The notes below the pieces were generated by a model. That model was not told the origin of the DNA, searched no databases, and was given only the letters and a program-made list of their open reading frames with translations. A program made the translations under genes and the position numbers. Shown in pieces: positions 31,524-40,525 of a stretch of DNA of 64,000 nucleotides. Origin of the DNA: CAXMST01 sp963712765 (GTDB lineage: Bacteria; Actinomycetota; Thermoleophilia; Solirubrobacterales; 70-9); contig CAVQIX010000007.1 in the NCBI GenBank assembly GCA_963712765.1, forward strand, positions 1 through 64,000, written 5' to 3'. Position 1 is the first letter of the stretch. Each line of letters begins with the position of its first letter.

Positions 31524-32605
31524 CGCTCGCCCTCGATCACGTCCACGATCGACGCCGCAACGGCATCCCAGCCCCTGTTCGCCATCTCGGCCGGACCTTC
31601 GCGGGCGGCGCGGGCCTGCAGGGAGGCGTTGGTGAGGGCGGAGACGAGCGCCTCGATGAGCGCCGCACGCCACGGCTCGCCGGGCGCGCCCTCAGGGTCG
31701 ATCAGCTCGCCGACGCGGATGGTCTCCGGCAGCGCGCCCCAGGCGGAAGCGACAACGCAGAGCCCTGTGGCCTGGGCCTCCATCGCTGCGATGCAGGAGG
31801 TCTCGTCGAAGAAGGCCGAGAACGGCGTAGCCCAGGAGGGATGCGCCCAGACGCTCGAGTTGCGCATCAGCTCGGCCAGCTCCGGCTTCGGCAGCGGGCC
31901 CAGCGGCGTTGCGCCAGGCTGGTCGGCGAGATCGGCGACCCGTTGACGATGGTCGGCAACCCACCCACGATCGGCGATCCGATCGTAGACCGGCGCGTAG
32001 CACCAGGCCAGCTCAGCCTCTGGGACCCGCTCGCGGACCGCCGGCCAGAGTTCGAGCAGAACGTCGAGACCGCGCTCGGGCTGACTGGTGAACAGCACCC
32101 GTGGGCAGCGGTCGGCGCCGTCCTCGGGGGGAGTGAAGAGACCGAGCTCAACCCCGTTGCCGACGATGGTGACGCGATCGGTGAGACCAGGATGAGCCGT
32201 CAGGATCAGGTCCCGATGCCAGGCCGAGACGGCCAGCACCCCGTCCAGCAGCTCGGCATCCCTGCTCGAGAACCCGGCGCCGAGATCACGCTGGTGGACC
32301 CAGGCCAGGCTCCTGGCGGGTCGGCCGAGGTCCTCCGATCGCGGCGGCATCCGAAGCCAGAGTACGGCCGCGTCATCGGCGACGAACTCCCCGGCGGATC
32401 CGTATCGCACGCCCCGATGGGAGCCGGTCTCGACGTTCCCGAACACCCCCACCTCGTAGCCACCGAGCGCCAGCTCCTCAGCGACGCGGACCACCGCGGT
32501 CTCGGTCCCCCCCAGGCCGCTTCGCTCGATCTCCGTCGGCGACCAGCGAATCGGATCCTCGCCGGTCCAGATCGCCACCCTCGGGGTTGAGGCGCGGGTG
32601 CTCAC
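31520..32605 (-). CDS. Glycosyltransferase, GT4-like
   Basis: A 361-residue GT-B protein. It begins VAIWTGEDPIRWSPTEIERSG, then GLGGTETAVVRVAEELAL, a form of the N-terminal donor/acceptor loop. Mid-region WVHQRDLGAGFSSRD and DGVLAVSAWHRDLIL lead to the C-terminal VLFTSQPERGLDVLLELWP and the switch-like FFDETSCIAAMEAQATGL region. It lies in a three-gene minus operon between the nucleotidyltransferase-like gene and a GT2, with 4-base overlaps. Donor and acceptor are unknown. Confidence 0.85.
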   Translation of the reverse strand: MSTRASTPRVAIWTGEDPIRWSPTEIERSGLGGTETAVVRVAEELALGGYEVGVFGNVETGSHRGVRYGSAGEFVADDAAVLWLRMPPRSEDLGRPARSLAWVHQRDLGAGFSSRDAELLDGVLAVSAWHRDLILTAHPGLTDRVTIVGNGVELGLFTPPEDGADRCPRVLFTSQPERGLDVLLELWPAVRERVPEAELAWCYAPVYDRIADRGWVADHRQRVADLADQPGATPLGPLPKPELAELMRNSSVWAHPSWATPFSAFFDETSCIAAMEAQATGLCVVASAWGALPETIRVGELIDPEGAPGEPWRAALIEALVSALTNASLQARAAREGPAEMANRGWDAVAASIVDVIEGER

Positions 32606-34254
32606 AGGGCCGCCCCGGCCGCGCCCACCTCGACCAGCAGCTCCGCGACCGACGCCTCGAGCTCCGCGACGGCACCAGGATCCGGGACGGCGCCGGCTCC
32701 TCGGTAGTACTCCCCGGCAGCGGTCTCTATGGCGCCCGCACGCGGTGGGTCGAGCTCTGCCAGCATCGTCGCGGCGGTCCGCCCGGTGAGCGCCAGGCAG
32801 GGATCACCCTCGGTGATGCTCTGCGCGAACAGGCCGGCCCGGGCGGCCGCGAGCAGCAGGCCGATCCGGGCGGATGACGGCTCGGCCGCGACGGTCGCAA
32901 GCTGTGCCTCGCGCTCGGCAACGGCCCGTCGGGCCCAGTCCTCGGCCGAGAAGCCCCTGGCCGGATAGAAACCGGCGGTTCGCTCGCCGCGCATCAAGGC
33001 GGAGGAGACGGGGTCGCTGACGGCCCCGGCGACGCGACGGAGCTGAAGGAATCCCTCGGGGGCCGGCAGTACGAGCAGCGAGCCCTCCCCGGTCAGCACC
33101 GGCTGGCGACCGGGGGAATGGCGTCCGATGCTCTCGGCAACCGTCGCCGGAGCGACTTCGGCCCCAAGAGGGATCAGCAGCTCATCGGGCTCGTGGCGGA
33201 CGCAGAGCCCGCGCCAATCACAGAGCGGGAGGGCCGGCCCGGGGGATTCGACCTCGCCATCCAGACGCACGCTGGTCCGCTCGCCCTCGATACCTGCCTC
33301 GATTCGACCGGCGACCTCGCCCGAGAGGGTCATGAAGTGAGGAAACGCGGCCTCCAGCGCCCGCCGGTGCGCATCCTCGTCGCTGCCGGCAGCGCCACCG
33401 AGTGGCCTCCTCATCAGCTCGCGCGCCAGCACAAGGGCCTCGCGGTGGGCCGGGTAGGCGTTCAGGCCCGCCTCAATCACCTCGGGGCGCCGCCATATCG
33501 GCCGCTCCTCGTCGAGCCAGATGAGGATCCGGACCGGCTCGACGATCAGCTTGGCCGCCAGATACGAGGTCGTGAAGTGCGCCGGGTCCAGGCAGCGCGC
33601 GAAGGCGAACAGCCACCAATGCTGGAGGTCGCCCCAGGCGGCGATTCGTCGCCGGTCCGGATTCTGCTCGGGCGTCGCCGGCAGGCGCGGTTGCCCATGC
33701 ACAAGGCGCCAATCGCTGAGCGGGCCGAAGAGGCCGGGCCTGGTCCGCAGCCAGGCCTCGTCGGAGCCGGCGCGGCGCGGGTAGTAGAGGGCGCGCTCGC
33801 GCAGCGGGGCGTCCGGCGCGGCCCGGAGGCCGTGTGTGAGGTAGGGGTCTGAGACGCTCTCGGCGAGATCGCGGTCCTCGTAGGCGCCGACGCTGACGAT
33901 CGCCTCGATCCCGGGCAGGCGACGACGCATGCGATGCCAGCGCTCGAGGATCCTGGTCCTCGTCGCTCCCCGCTCGGCCTCGCCCGCGACGACGCAGAAG
34001 ATGTCGATGTCGGAGACCCCCCAGAGAGGCTGGTCGCGGGCGGTGCCGCCACGGACGTATGCGCTCCCCTCAACGCCTCTCAGCAGGCGGCCGGCCACCG
34101 CCCTCTCGAGCGCTCCGTAGGCCCTTGGCCAAAGGCCTGCGAGAGGTCCTCGACCGAGCCGTAGGGCCGCCCGCTGGGCGAGGGCGAGCAGCCGCAGGTG
34201 GCCCCCACCATCAGCCACGAGACCGTCGCATCGCTCCGCTGCCGCCCATCGCAA
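32602..34254 (-). CDS. Polymerase-beta-type nucleotidyltransferase-like protein
   Basis: A 550-residue protein, not a standard family by length. Residues about 60-95 read AYVRGGTARDQPLWG followed by VSDIDIFCVV, matching the G(G/S)x9-13-DxD core of minimal nucleotidyltransferases. The remainder is helical and Ala/Arg-rich, with no membrane segment. It leads the three-gene operon with GT4 and GT2, so it may nucleotidylate or activate a glycan precursor. TATACT (34,258-34,263, minus strand) is a good -10. The TTG at 34254 is very close to it, so GTG 34218 may be the real start. Function is inferred only from the core motif. Confidence 0.6.
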   Translation of the reverse strand: MRWAAAERCDGLVADGGGHLRLLALAQRAALRLGRGPLAGLWPRAYGALERAVAGRLLRGVEGSAYVRGGTARDQPLWGVSDIDIFCVVAGEAERGATRTRILERWHRMRRRLPGIEAIVSVGAYEDRDLAESVSDPYLTHGLRAAPDAPLRERALYYPRRAGSDEAWLRTRPGLFGPLSDWRLVHGQPRLPATPEQNPDRRRIAAWGDLQHWWLFAFARCLDPAHFTTSYLAAKLIVEPVRILIWLDEERPIWRRPEVIEAGLNAYPAHREALVLARELMRRPLGGAAGSDEDAHRRALEAAFPHFMTLSGEVAGRIEAGIEGERTSVRLDGEVESPGPALPLCDWRGLCVRHEPDELLIPLGAEVAPATVAESIGRHSPGRQPVLTGEGSLLVLPAPEGFLQLRRVAGAVSDPVSSALMRGERTAGFYPARGFSAEDWARRAVAEREAQLATVAAEPSSARIGLLLAAARAGLFAQSITEGDPCLALTGRTAATMLAELDPPRAGAIETAAGEYYRGAGAVPDPGAVAELEASVAELLVEVGAAGAAL

Positions 34255-34257
34255 GCG

Positions 34258-34263
34258 AGTATA
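34258..34263 (-). promoter_or_regulatory. -10 hexamer TATACT for the nucleotidyltransferase operon
   Basis: TATACT on the minus strand is one mismatch from the TATAAT consensus. It faces the divergent CapK operon, whose own TACGAT lies at 34,312-34,317. Confidence 0.45.
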
Positions 34264-34311
34264 GGAGCGGCGAACGGCCGCTTGCCGATGGCAGAAACGA
34301 TCCTACGAGCC

Positions 34312-34317
34312 TACGAT
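34312..34317 (+). promoter_or_regulatory. -10 hexamer TACGAT, leaderless-type
   Basis: TACGAT lies six bases before ATG 34324. This decides the start of the first CapK-like gene over ATG 34288. Confidence 0.42.
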
Positions 34318-34323
34318 CCCGCC

Positions 34324-35661
34324 ATGGACCAGCCCGCGCGCAGGATCGATCCGGCCGCCGTCGAGCGCCTCTGCGGCACCGAGGCCAAGCTCGAGCTCCT
34401 GCTCGAAAGCGATCGCTGGCCGGCCGAGCGCATCCGCCGGTACCAGGAGGAGAGGCTCGACGAGCTGGTGGGGGCCGCGCGGCGATCGCCCTTCTGGCGG
34501 GATCGGATCGGACCGGACGACGCGCTCGCTGACATCGAGCCAATGACCGCCGGGGAGCTGCGCGATGAGCGCGGCCGAATCAGGGTCCAGGGGCCCGAGC
34601 CGGTGATCGAGCTGCGCACGACCGGCTCGACCGGCTCCGCCCGCATGGTGGAGCTCGGCGCCGAGAGCGTCGGCTTCTGGGCGGCAACTCGGCTACGTCA
34701 TCGCAGCTGGTTCGGCCTGGCCCCTCGCGATGCCACCGAGGCGGGGCTGCACGTCCATGCGACCGCCTCCAGCCCGGCCGTGCGCCGGACCCAGCGCTCA
34801 CCCGCGCACTTCCTCCTCAACCCGTGGCGCCTGGAGGGGAACAACCTCGCCGAAGCCCACCGGGCGATCGTCGACGGCGGCGGCGTGGAGATCCTCGGCG
34901 GGATGGGGAGCATGACCGCCGCCTGGGCTGGGGCCTACCGCGATTCGAACCTCGATCCGCTCGAACTGGGAGCCGAACTGGTGTCGATCGGCGGAGATCT
35001 CTGCTACCCCGACGAGCGCGCTCTGATCGCCGAGACCTTCGGCTGCCCGCTCGGCGAATGGTATGGGGCTCGCGAGGCGCCGATCGTCGCAGTCTCATGT
35101 CCCGAGGGCTCCCTCCACATCAACGAGGAGCGGGTCCTGGTCGAGATCATCAAAGCCGACGGCACACCGGCTCCGCCCGGAGAGCCGGGGGTGGTCTTGA
35201 CCACGCTTCTGCACAACACCGAGTTCCCACTGATCCGTTACCGGCTCGGCGACATGGCGGCGCGTCTGGAGGGGCCGTGCGCCTGCGGCAGGACGCTCGC
35301 CCGGCTGGCGCTCGAGGTCGGAAGGCTCGACGACGCCGCGGTGCGCGCCGACGGCGGCCTCGTCCATCCGGTCTTTCTGAAGACGATCTATGCCAACGCC
35401 GTCGGTAGCTCTCTGCGGGCGATGTACACCGTCCAGAGCGCGGCTGACCGCTTCCAGGTCCATCTCGACATCGACGGAAGCCCACCTGCGGATCTGCGGC
35501 AGGCCATCGAGACGGAGCTGGGAAGTCTGCTCGGCGCCCCGGTCCGAGTCGAATTGGTCCTCGGTGAGGCCGCCGAAACGGCGCTGGCGCAGCGGCCGAA
35601 GCGCCGCGCCTTCCATCGCGCCGAAGGTGTGCGAGTCGGTGACGGGGCCGGGCTGCGGTGA
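34324..35661 (+). CDS. CapK/PaaK-like adenylate-forming enzyme (copy 1)
   Basis: A 445-residue member of the phenylacetate-CoA ligase / CapK branch of ANL enzymes. The phosphate loop is ELRTTGSTGSARMVEL, the aromatic motif is GEWYGAREAPI, and RYRLGD and the CACGRT zinc knuckle follow. ANL enzymes activate a carboxylic acid as acyl-AMP for transfer to CoA, an amine or a sugar. CapK relatives occur in capsule loci. The start MDQPARRIDPAAVERL aligns with the next gene's RIDPAAAARL. Its stop overlaps copy 2 by four bases (GTGA). The acid substrate is unknown. Confidence 0.82.
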   Translation: MDQPARRIDPAAVERLCGTEAKLELLLESDRWPAERIRRYQEERLDELVGAARRSPFWRDRIGPDDALADIEPMTAGELRDERGRIRVQGPEPVIELRTTGSTGSARMVELGAESVGFWAATRLRHRSWFGLAPRDATEAGLHVHATASSPAVRRTQRSPAHFLLNPWRLEGNNLAEAHRAIVDGGGVEILGGMGSMTAAWAGAYRDSNLDPLELGAELVSIGGDLCYPDERALIAETFGCPLGEWYGAREAPIVAVSCPEGSLHINEERVLVEIIKADGTPAPPGEPGVVLTTLLHNTEFPLIRYRLGDMAARLEGPCACGRTLARLALEVGRLDDAAVRADGGLVHPVFLKTIYANAVGSSLRAMYTVQSAADRFQVHLDIDGSPPADLRQAIETELGSLLGAPVRVELVLGEAAETALAQRPKRRAFHRAEGVRVGDGAGLR

Positions 35662-36980
35662 GGGCGCCGGGACCACCAACGAGGATCGATCCCGCCGCCG
35701 CCGCCCGACTGAGCGGCGTCGAGGAGAAGGTCGAGCTGATGCTCGAGAGCGAACGCTGGCCCAGGGCCCGCCTGCTCGAATGGCAGCGCGATCGCCTTGC
35801 CGAACTTGGGGCGGTAGCCCGTGGGACGGGCTTCTACCGCCCCAGGCTGCCGGAGAGGCTCGACCTCGACTCGCTGGCGGAGGTCGAACCGCTCACGCGC
35901 GGCGACCTGCAGGAGCGAGCCGGGCAGCTCGACACGGGCATCGAGGGGCCGCGGATCGAATGGTTCACGAGCGGCACCTCCGGCCGCCCGGTGCGAGTGG
36001 AGCACGGTCCCGAGGTGCTCGGCTTCAACGTCGCCAGCCGGTGGCGTCACCAGACGCGGTTCGGCCTCCCGCCGCGCCCGGTCTCGGAAGCGGGTTTCGA
36101 GGTCAAGGCGGCACCGGGCGGTCCGCCGATCCGCAGCGTCGGCGACGATCCCCCGCTCTTCCTGCTGAATCACTGGACGCTCGGGCCGGATCAGCTCGCC
36201 GAGGCGCACCGGATGATCGTCGACGCCGGGGGCGCGGAGATGACCGGCGCGTGGCCGAGCATGGTCGCCTCCTGGGCCCACCTGTACGAGCGCTCCGATC
36301 TCGACCCGCTGGAGCTGGGCATACAGCTCTGCGCCCACGGCGCCGAGACCGCCACCGACGAGCACCGCGCCGACATCTCCCGGGTGCTCGGCTGTCAGCT
36401 CGGCGAGATGTACGGCATGCGCGAGGTCGCGATCATCGCGAGTCAGTGCCAGCACGGCTCGCTCCACATCAACGACGAGCGCGTGCTCGTCGAGATCCTC
36501 GACCTGGACGGAAACCGGCTCCCCGCCGGCGAACGCGGGGAGATCGTCGTGACCCTGCTGCACAGCTACGAGATGCCCTTGATCCGCTATCGGACGGGCG
36601 ACGCCGGGAGCCTGGTGAGCGGACCCTGCGAGTGCGGGCTCACTCTGGGGCGCCTCGAGCTCGGAGTTGGTCGGCTCCAGGACATGGTGATGCGCTCCGA
36701 CGGCACCCTCGTCAACGCGCGGTTCGTGCGGGCCGTGCTCGAGAGCGAGTTCGGTGCGGGGCTGATCGCTCACCGGGCCGAGCAGACCGGGAGGGGCTCG
36801 ATGCGCGTACAGCTCGAGTTCCGCGTGGACCCTCCGCCCGACCTCCGGCGGCGAATCGAGCGCGGGCTCGAGGCACACCTCGGCGAACCCGTTGCCGTGG
36901 ACGTGGAGCTGGGGCCCGTCCCGCAGCACAAGCCGGGCGAGAAGCTCCGGTCGTTCATCCGTTCATGGGACGGACCATGA
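35658..36980 (+). CDS. CapK/PaaK-like adenylate-forming enzyme (copy 2)
   Basis: A 440-residue paralogue of the preceding gene with a canonical loop WFTSGTSGRPVRVE, motif GEMYGMREVAI, RYRTGD and CECGLT. N-terminal helices (VEEKVELMLESERWP) match copy 1 (EAKLELLLESDRWP) almost position for position. GTG 35658 overlaps the stop of copy 1, and asnB follows after 17 bases. Tandem copies suggest two different acids or acceptors rather than redundancy. It could feed an acyl group to the asparagine-synthetase-like protein downstream, which is only inference. Confidence 0.82.
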   Translation: MRAPGPPTRIDPAAAARLSGVEEKVELMLESERWPRARLLEWQRDRLAELGAVARGTGFYRPRLPERLDLDSLAEVEPLTRGDLQERAGQLDTGIEGPRIEWFTSGTSGRPVRVEHGPEVLGFNVASRWRHQTRFGLPPRPVSEAGFEVKAAPGGPPIRSVGDDPPLFLLNHWTLGPDQLAEAHRMIVDAGGAEMTGAWPSMVASWAHLYERSDLDPLELGIQLCAHGAETATDEHRADISRVLGCQLGEMYGMREVAIIASQCQHGSLHINDERVLVEILDLDGNRLPAGERGEIVVTLLHSYEMPLIRYRTGDAGSLVSGPCECGLTLGRLELGVGRLQDMVMRSDGTLVNARFVRAVLESEFGAGLIAHRAEQTGRGSMRVQLEFRVDPPPDLRRRIERGLEAHLGEPVAVDVELGPVPQHKPGEKLRSFIRSWDGP

Positions 36981-36997
36981 GAGCGAGCGGCTAGCCG

Positions 36998-38872
36998 ATG
37001 TGCGGAATCGCCGGCTGCGTCATGCCGTCCGGCAGTCCCCCGGATCGGATCGCCCTCGAGCGCATGCGGGACGCGCTGCATCACCGTGGACCCGATGACC
37101 ACGGAATCCTGGTCGAGGAGAACGTGGGGCTTGTACACACGCGGCTGGCGATCGTCGAGCCGACCCCGGCGGCACGTCAACCGATGCGGCACGCGCCGAG
37201 CGGATCCGCGGTGACCTACAACGGCGAGGTCTTCAACCACTCCGATCTGCGACGTGAGCTGGAGCGGGAAAGATTCAGCAGCGGCAGCGACACCGAGACC
37301 GCGCTCGAGGCCCTTTGCGAGTGGGGCGACGAGGCGCTGATCCGCTTCAACGGTCTCTTCGCCCTCGCCTTTCTCGACCGCCCGGGGAGACGACTGGTCC
37401 TCAGTCGGGACCGGTTCGGCGTCAAGGCCCTCTATCTGGCCCGCCACGGCGGCGGGATCTGGTTCGCCAGCGAGATCGGAGCGCTGCTCGCGCTCGGGGT
37501 GCCGGCGAGACCCCGCCGCGACGTGGTCGAGCAGATCCTCCGGCGAACCTGGTCGACCGGGCGTCCGTCGGCGATCGAGGGCATCGAGCGCCTGCCCCCG
37601 GGCACGACGCTCGAGATCCGCCTCGAGGATCTCCGCACACACGAAAGTCGCTGGTACCGGCCCGCAGACGTCGTCGACCCTGATCTCGCGGAGCGCCTCG
37701 CCCGGAACCCACGTGAGGCAAACAAGGCCGAGCTGGAGCGTTGTCTGCGCGCGGCGGTCGAACGGCGCCTGTTGGCCGACGTTCCAGTCGGGGCGATGTG
37801 CTCGGGTGGGGTCGATTCGAGCCTGATCACGGCCTACGCCCATGACGCCGACCCGTCGCTGCGGGTCTACTGCGCCCCGATCGCCGACCAGCCGGATGCG
37901 GACGAGGGTCCCTGGGCCCGGATGGTCACCGGGCAGCTCGGGACAGATCTGCTCGAGGTACCCGTCACCGCTCAGAGCTTCCGCGAGGGTCTGGTCAGGG
38001 CGACCTCCCACTACGAGTATCCCTCGGCGCACGTCAGCATGGTCCCGATCGCCGCGATTGCGGCGAGGGCCCACGACGAGGGCGTCAAGCCAATTCTGGT
38101 GGGCGAGGCCGCGGACGAGCTGTTCGGCGGGTACGGGCTGAGGATTCAGCGCGAGCTCGTCGACATCGAGGATGAGAACCGCACCCTGCGACTGGCAAAG
38201 CGCCGGGCCCTGCGAGCTCTGAGGGACCGCATCAGACAGCCTCCCGGGCCGGGCGCTCCCGTCTGCCCTGACGCGATTTCCTTCGATGCCGACTGCGACG
38301 CGGCAGCCCGGGAGTCCTACTCCCACCACCGGGGGCCGCGTGCGGACCTCGAGGTCGAGCTCATCAAGCAGCTCTCGATCGGTCCGCTCCCGACGCTGAT
38401 CAACCGGCTCGACAAGAACGGGATGCAGAACTCGATCGAGATGCGGCTGCCCTTCCTCGACCGCGATCTCGTCGAGCTGGCGCTCAACATGCCCGTCGAG
38501 CATCGGGTCAAGCCGCGGCACAAGGGGCTCCTGCGCGAGCTCGCGCTCGACCGTTTCGGACCCGAGATCGGTCTGCGGCCGAAGAAGCAGTTCCGCTTCC
38601 CCGTGCGCGACTACATCCGGGCGGCGGCACCCACCGAGTTCCTCGACGACGGCGTCCTGCGCGAGGTCCTCGGCGCGGAGCGGGCGGCCTGGCGGCGGCG
38701 CTGGATGGATGGCACACCCCAGCAGGAGTCGCTGATCTGGTCCGGTGAGATCTGGGCGCGCCTGACGCTGGAGGGGCACTCGATCGAGCGAGTCGAGTCC
38801 GACCTGTGGCCCGATGGACCGGATGTCGCGGCCGCCGACACCTCAAGTGCCGGCTTCAGCACTCGCGGGTGA
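36998..38872 (+). CDS. asnB: Asparagine synthase (glutamine-hydrolysing)-like amidotransferase
   Basis: A 624-residue two-domain protein. The glutaminase domain starts with the catalytic Cys2 (MCGIAGCV) and has HHRGPDDHG, VTYNGEVFNH and RDRFGVKALY. The synthetase domain has the PP-loop VGAMCSGGVDSSLI and EAADELFGGY. All catalytic signatures are intact, so it should transfer ammonia from glutamine to an adenylated carboxylate. Inside glycan loci such AsnB proteins amidate sugar acids; here it is the last gene behind two CapK-like enzymes. It overlaps the convergent third CapK gene by 17 bases. Free asparagine synthesis is the alternative. Confidence 0.88.
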   Translation: MCGIAGCVMPSGSPPDRIALERMRDALHHRGPDDHGILVEENVGLVHTRLAIVEPTPAARQPMRHAPSGSAVTYNGEVFNHSDLRRELERERFSSGSDTETALEALCEWGDEALIRFNGLFALAFLDRPGRRLVLSRDRFGVKALYLARHGGGIWFASEIGALLALGVPARPRRDVVEQILRRTWSTGRPSAIEGIERLPPGTTLEIRLEDLRTHESRWYRPADVVDPDLAERLARNPREANKAELERCLRAAVERRLLADVPVGAMCSGGVDSSLITAYAHDADPSLRVYCAPIADQPDADEGPWARMVTGQLGTDLLEVPVTAQSFREGLVRATSHYEYPSAHVSMVPIAAIAARAHDEGVKPILVGEAADELFGGYGLRIQRELVDIEDENRTLRLAKRRALRALRDRIRQPPGPGAPVCPDAISFDADCDAAARESYSHHRGPRADLEVELIKQLSIGPLPTLINRLDKNGMQNSIEMRLPFLDRDLVELALNMPVEHRVKPRHKGLLRELALDRFGPEIGLRPKKQFRFPVRDYIRAAAPTEFLDDGVLREVLGAERAAWRRRWMDGTPQQESLIWSGEIWARLTLEGHSIERVESDLWPDGPDVAAADTSSAGFSTRG

Positions 38873-40181
38873 AGGCGCGGAGCTTGCCGCTCGGCAGTCG
38901 ATTCCGGGCTCGATCGGGATCGGTCACGAACTCCAGCTCCACAGGCTCGCCGAGCGTTGCGGAGAGGCTCGCGGCTGCGGCCTCGCCCTCGCGGCCGGTG
39001 AGGTCCTCGACATCGATGTAGACGACGAATCTTCCCGGCGCCAGCTGGACGGTGTGAAAGGCTCGCAGCCGAGCGCCGAAGGCATGCTCGTAGGCATTGC
39101 GGACGAAGTTCGGATGGACCATCGACCCGTCGCGCTTGAGCAGCATCTCCTCGAGATGGCCGACCGCGATGTCGAGTCGCGCGAGCGTGCTGCCGCAGGC
39201 GCAGGCACCCTCGAGGAAGCTCGCGGCATCGCCGAGCTGATAACGCAGCAGCGGGAACTCGACATTGTGGAGATGGGTCAGCGCGACGCTGCCGAGCTCG
39301 CCCGGGGCCGCCGGCATTCCGTCCTCGCCAAGCACCTCGACACGGAATGCATCCTCGTTGATGTGCAGCGACCCGTGCGCGCACTCGGTCCCGATCACCG
39401 GAGCCTCGCGAGCCCCGTACATCTCGGCCACCCGGCAGCCGAAGACCTCGGCGACCACGCGTCGCTGTGAATCATCGGTGAGCTCGCTGCCGACGATCGC
39501 GAGCCTGCAACCCAGCTCCCGGCCATCGATGCCGACCTCGCGATAGAGCGTAGCCAGCAGCTCGAATATGCTCGTGTTGGCACCGATCAGTTCGACGCCC
39601 CCGGCAGCGACGATCTCGTCGTGGACCGCCGACAGGTTCGCCCTATCCAGAGCCCAGGGGTTGATCAGGAACTGGGGCGGGTCCCCCCTGACTCGGCGCA
39701 GCGGCGGATCGTCGGCGTGGGAGCGACCGGCCAGGTTTGCGGAGCGCACGGGTCCCGTCGAGCGCCCAAACCAGACCAGCTGACGCAATCGCCCGGCGGC
39801 GCCGTAGCCGATCTGCTCGGCGCCCAGCAGGACCCGTACGGGTCGGCCGCTCGACCCGCTGGAGAGCTTGGACACGGCGGGACCGCCAACACCGCTAGCG
39901 ATCGAGTCGAAGCCCTCACGGAGCCGCTCACGGCCAAGTGGTTCGAGCTGTTCGAGCGCACTGACGCCGTCGAGTCGGTCAGCCCAGTACGGCGAGCTGC
40001 GGGCCGCCTCGAGCAGACGCCCGATCCGCGCGTCCCCCCACTCGCGACGTTCTCGGTCGGACCAGTGCTGGCTCTCCAGCGCGTGGGCGAGCTTGCCCTC
40101 GGGGTCAGCGAGCTCGCTGACCTGCTCCCGCGACTCCTCCTCGTCGGCCCGGTCGCCTCCAGCCGAAGGGGTCGAGGTCAA
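38856..40181 (-). CDS. CapK/PaaK-like adenylate-forming enzyme (copy 3)
   Basis: A 441-residue third paralogue with LSSGSSGRPVRVLL, AEMYGAREAPVIG, RYQLGD and CACGST. The N-terminus is more acidic (DRADEEESREQ) than in copies 1 and 2. It is the last gene of a minus-strand operon with two GT2 enzymes and an RlpA-like protein; its TTG start overlaps the RlpA stop (TTGA). Three adenylating enzymes within 6 kb is striking. Copy 3 differs from copies 1 and 2 enough to suggest a different acid. Confidence 0.8.
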   Translation of the reverse strand: MTSTPSAGGDRADEEESREQVSELADPEGKLAHALESQHWSDRERREWGDARIGRLLEAARSSPYWADRLDGVSALEQLEPLGRERLREGFDSIASGVGGPAVSKLSSGSSGRPVRVLLGAEQIGYGAAGRLRQLVWFGRSTGPVRSANLAGRSHADDPPLRRVRGDPPQFLINPWALDRANLSAVHDEIVAAGGVELIGANTSIFELLATLYREVGIDGRELGCRLAIVGSELTDDSQRRVVAEVFGCRVAEMYGAREAPVIGTECAHGSLHINEDAFRVEVLGEDGMPAAPGELGSVALTHLHNVEFPLLRYQLGDAASFLEGACACGSTLARLDIAVGHLEEMLLKRDGSMVHPNFVRNAYEHAFGARLRAFHTVQLAPGRFVVYIDVEDLTGREGEAAAASLSATLGEPVELEFVTDPDRARNRLPSGKLRAFTREC

Positions 40182-40525
40182 GGCCCTGCGACGCAGATCT
40201 CGGCGCTGACCCGCCCGACTCCCTCGATCCCGAGCGCGCGGGCCCCGGCGAAGCTGAGGTCAAGGAAGCGGTCGCCGTGGAAGGGGCCGCGATCGGTCAC
40301 GCGTACCATCAGCTCGCGCTCACCGTGGCGAACGCGCAGCCAGCTCCCGAACGGGAGCTCACGATGTGCGCAGGTGTGGGCGAAGAAGGCGTCGAAGCGC
40401 TCGCCGTTCGTCGTGGTCCGGCCGTGGAAGTAGGGCCCGTACCAACTCGCCGACCCCTCCTCGACGATTCCGGTGCCGACGACGTTGCCCGGCGGCAGGT
40501 TGAGCGAGGAGGCGACTCCACGCAT
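40178..40525 (-). CDS. RlpA-like double-psi beta-barrel protein without signal peptide
   Basis: A 115-residue protein made almost only of an RlpA domain: GSASWYGPYFHGRTTTNGERF, AHRELPFGSWLRVRHG, and VRVTDRGPFHGDRFLDLSF, where the Asp in TDRGPF is conserved. RlpA proteins bind or cleave denuded peptidoglycan and are normally exported. Here ATG 40525 overlaps the upstream GT2 stop (ATGA) and yields MRGVASSLNLPPG with no signal sequence. A longer frame exists but lies inside the GT2 gene. It may act in the cytoplasm, need another export route, or be a relic. Confidence 0.72.
   Translation of the reverse strand: MRGVASSLNLPPGNVVGTGIVEEGSASWYGPYFHGRTTTNGERFDAFFAHTCAHRELPFGSWLRVRHGERELMVRVTDRGPFHGDRFLDLSFAGARALGIEGVGRVSAEICVAGP

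Noticed and set aside
36770..38779. 669-residue open frame on the minus strand
   Set aside because: It lies opposite the intact AsnB gene, has no family motif, and its composition is that of a GC-rich shadow frame.
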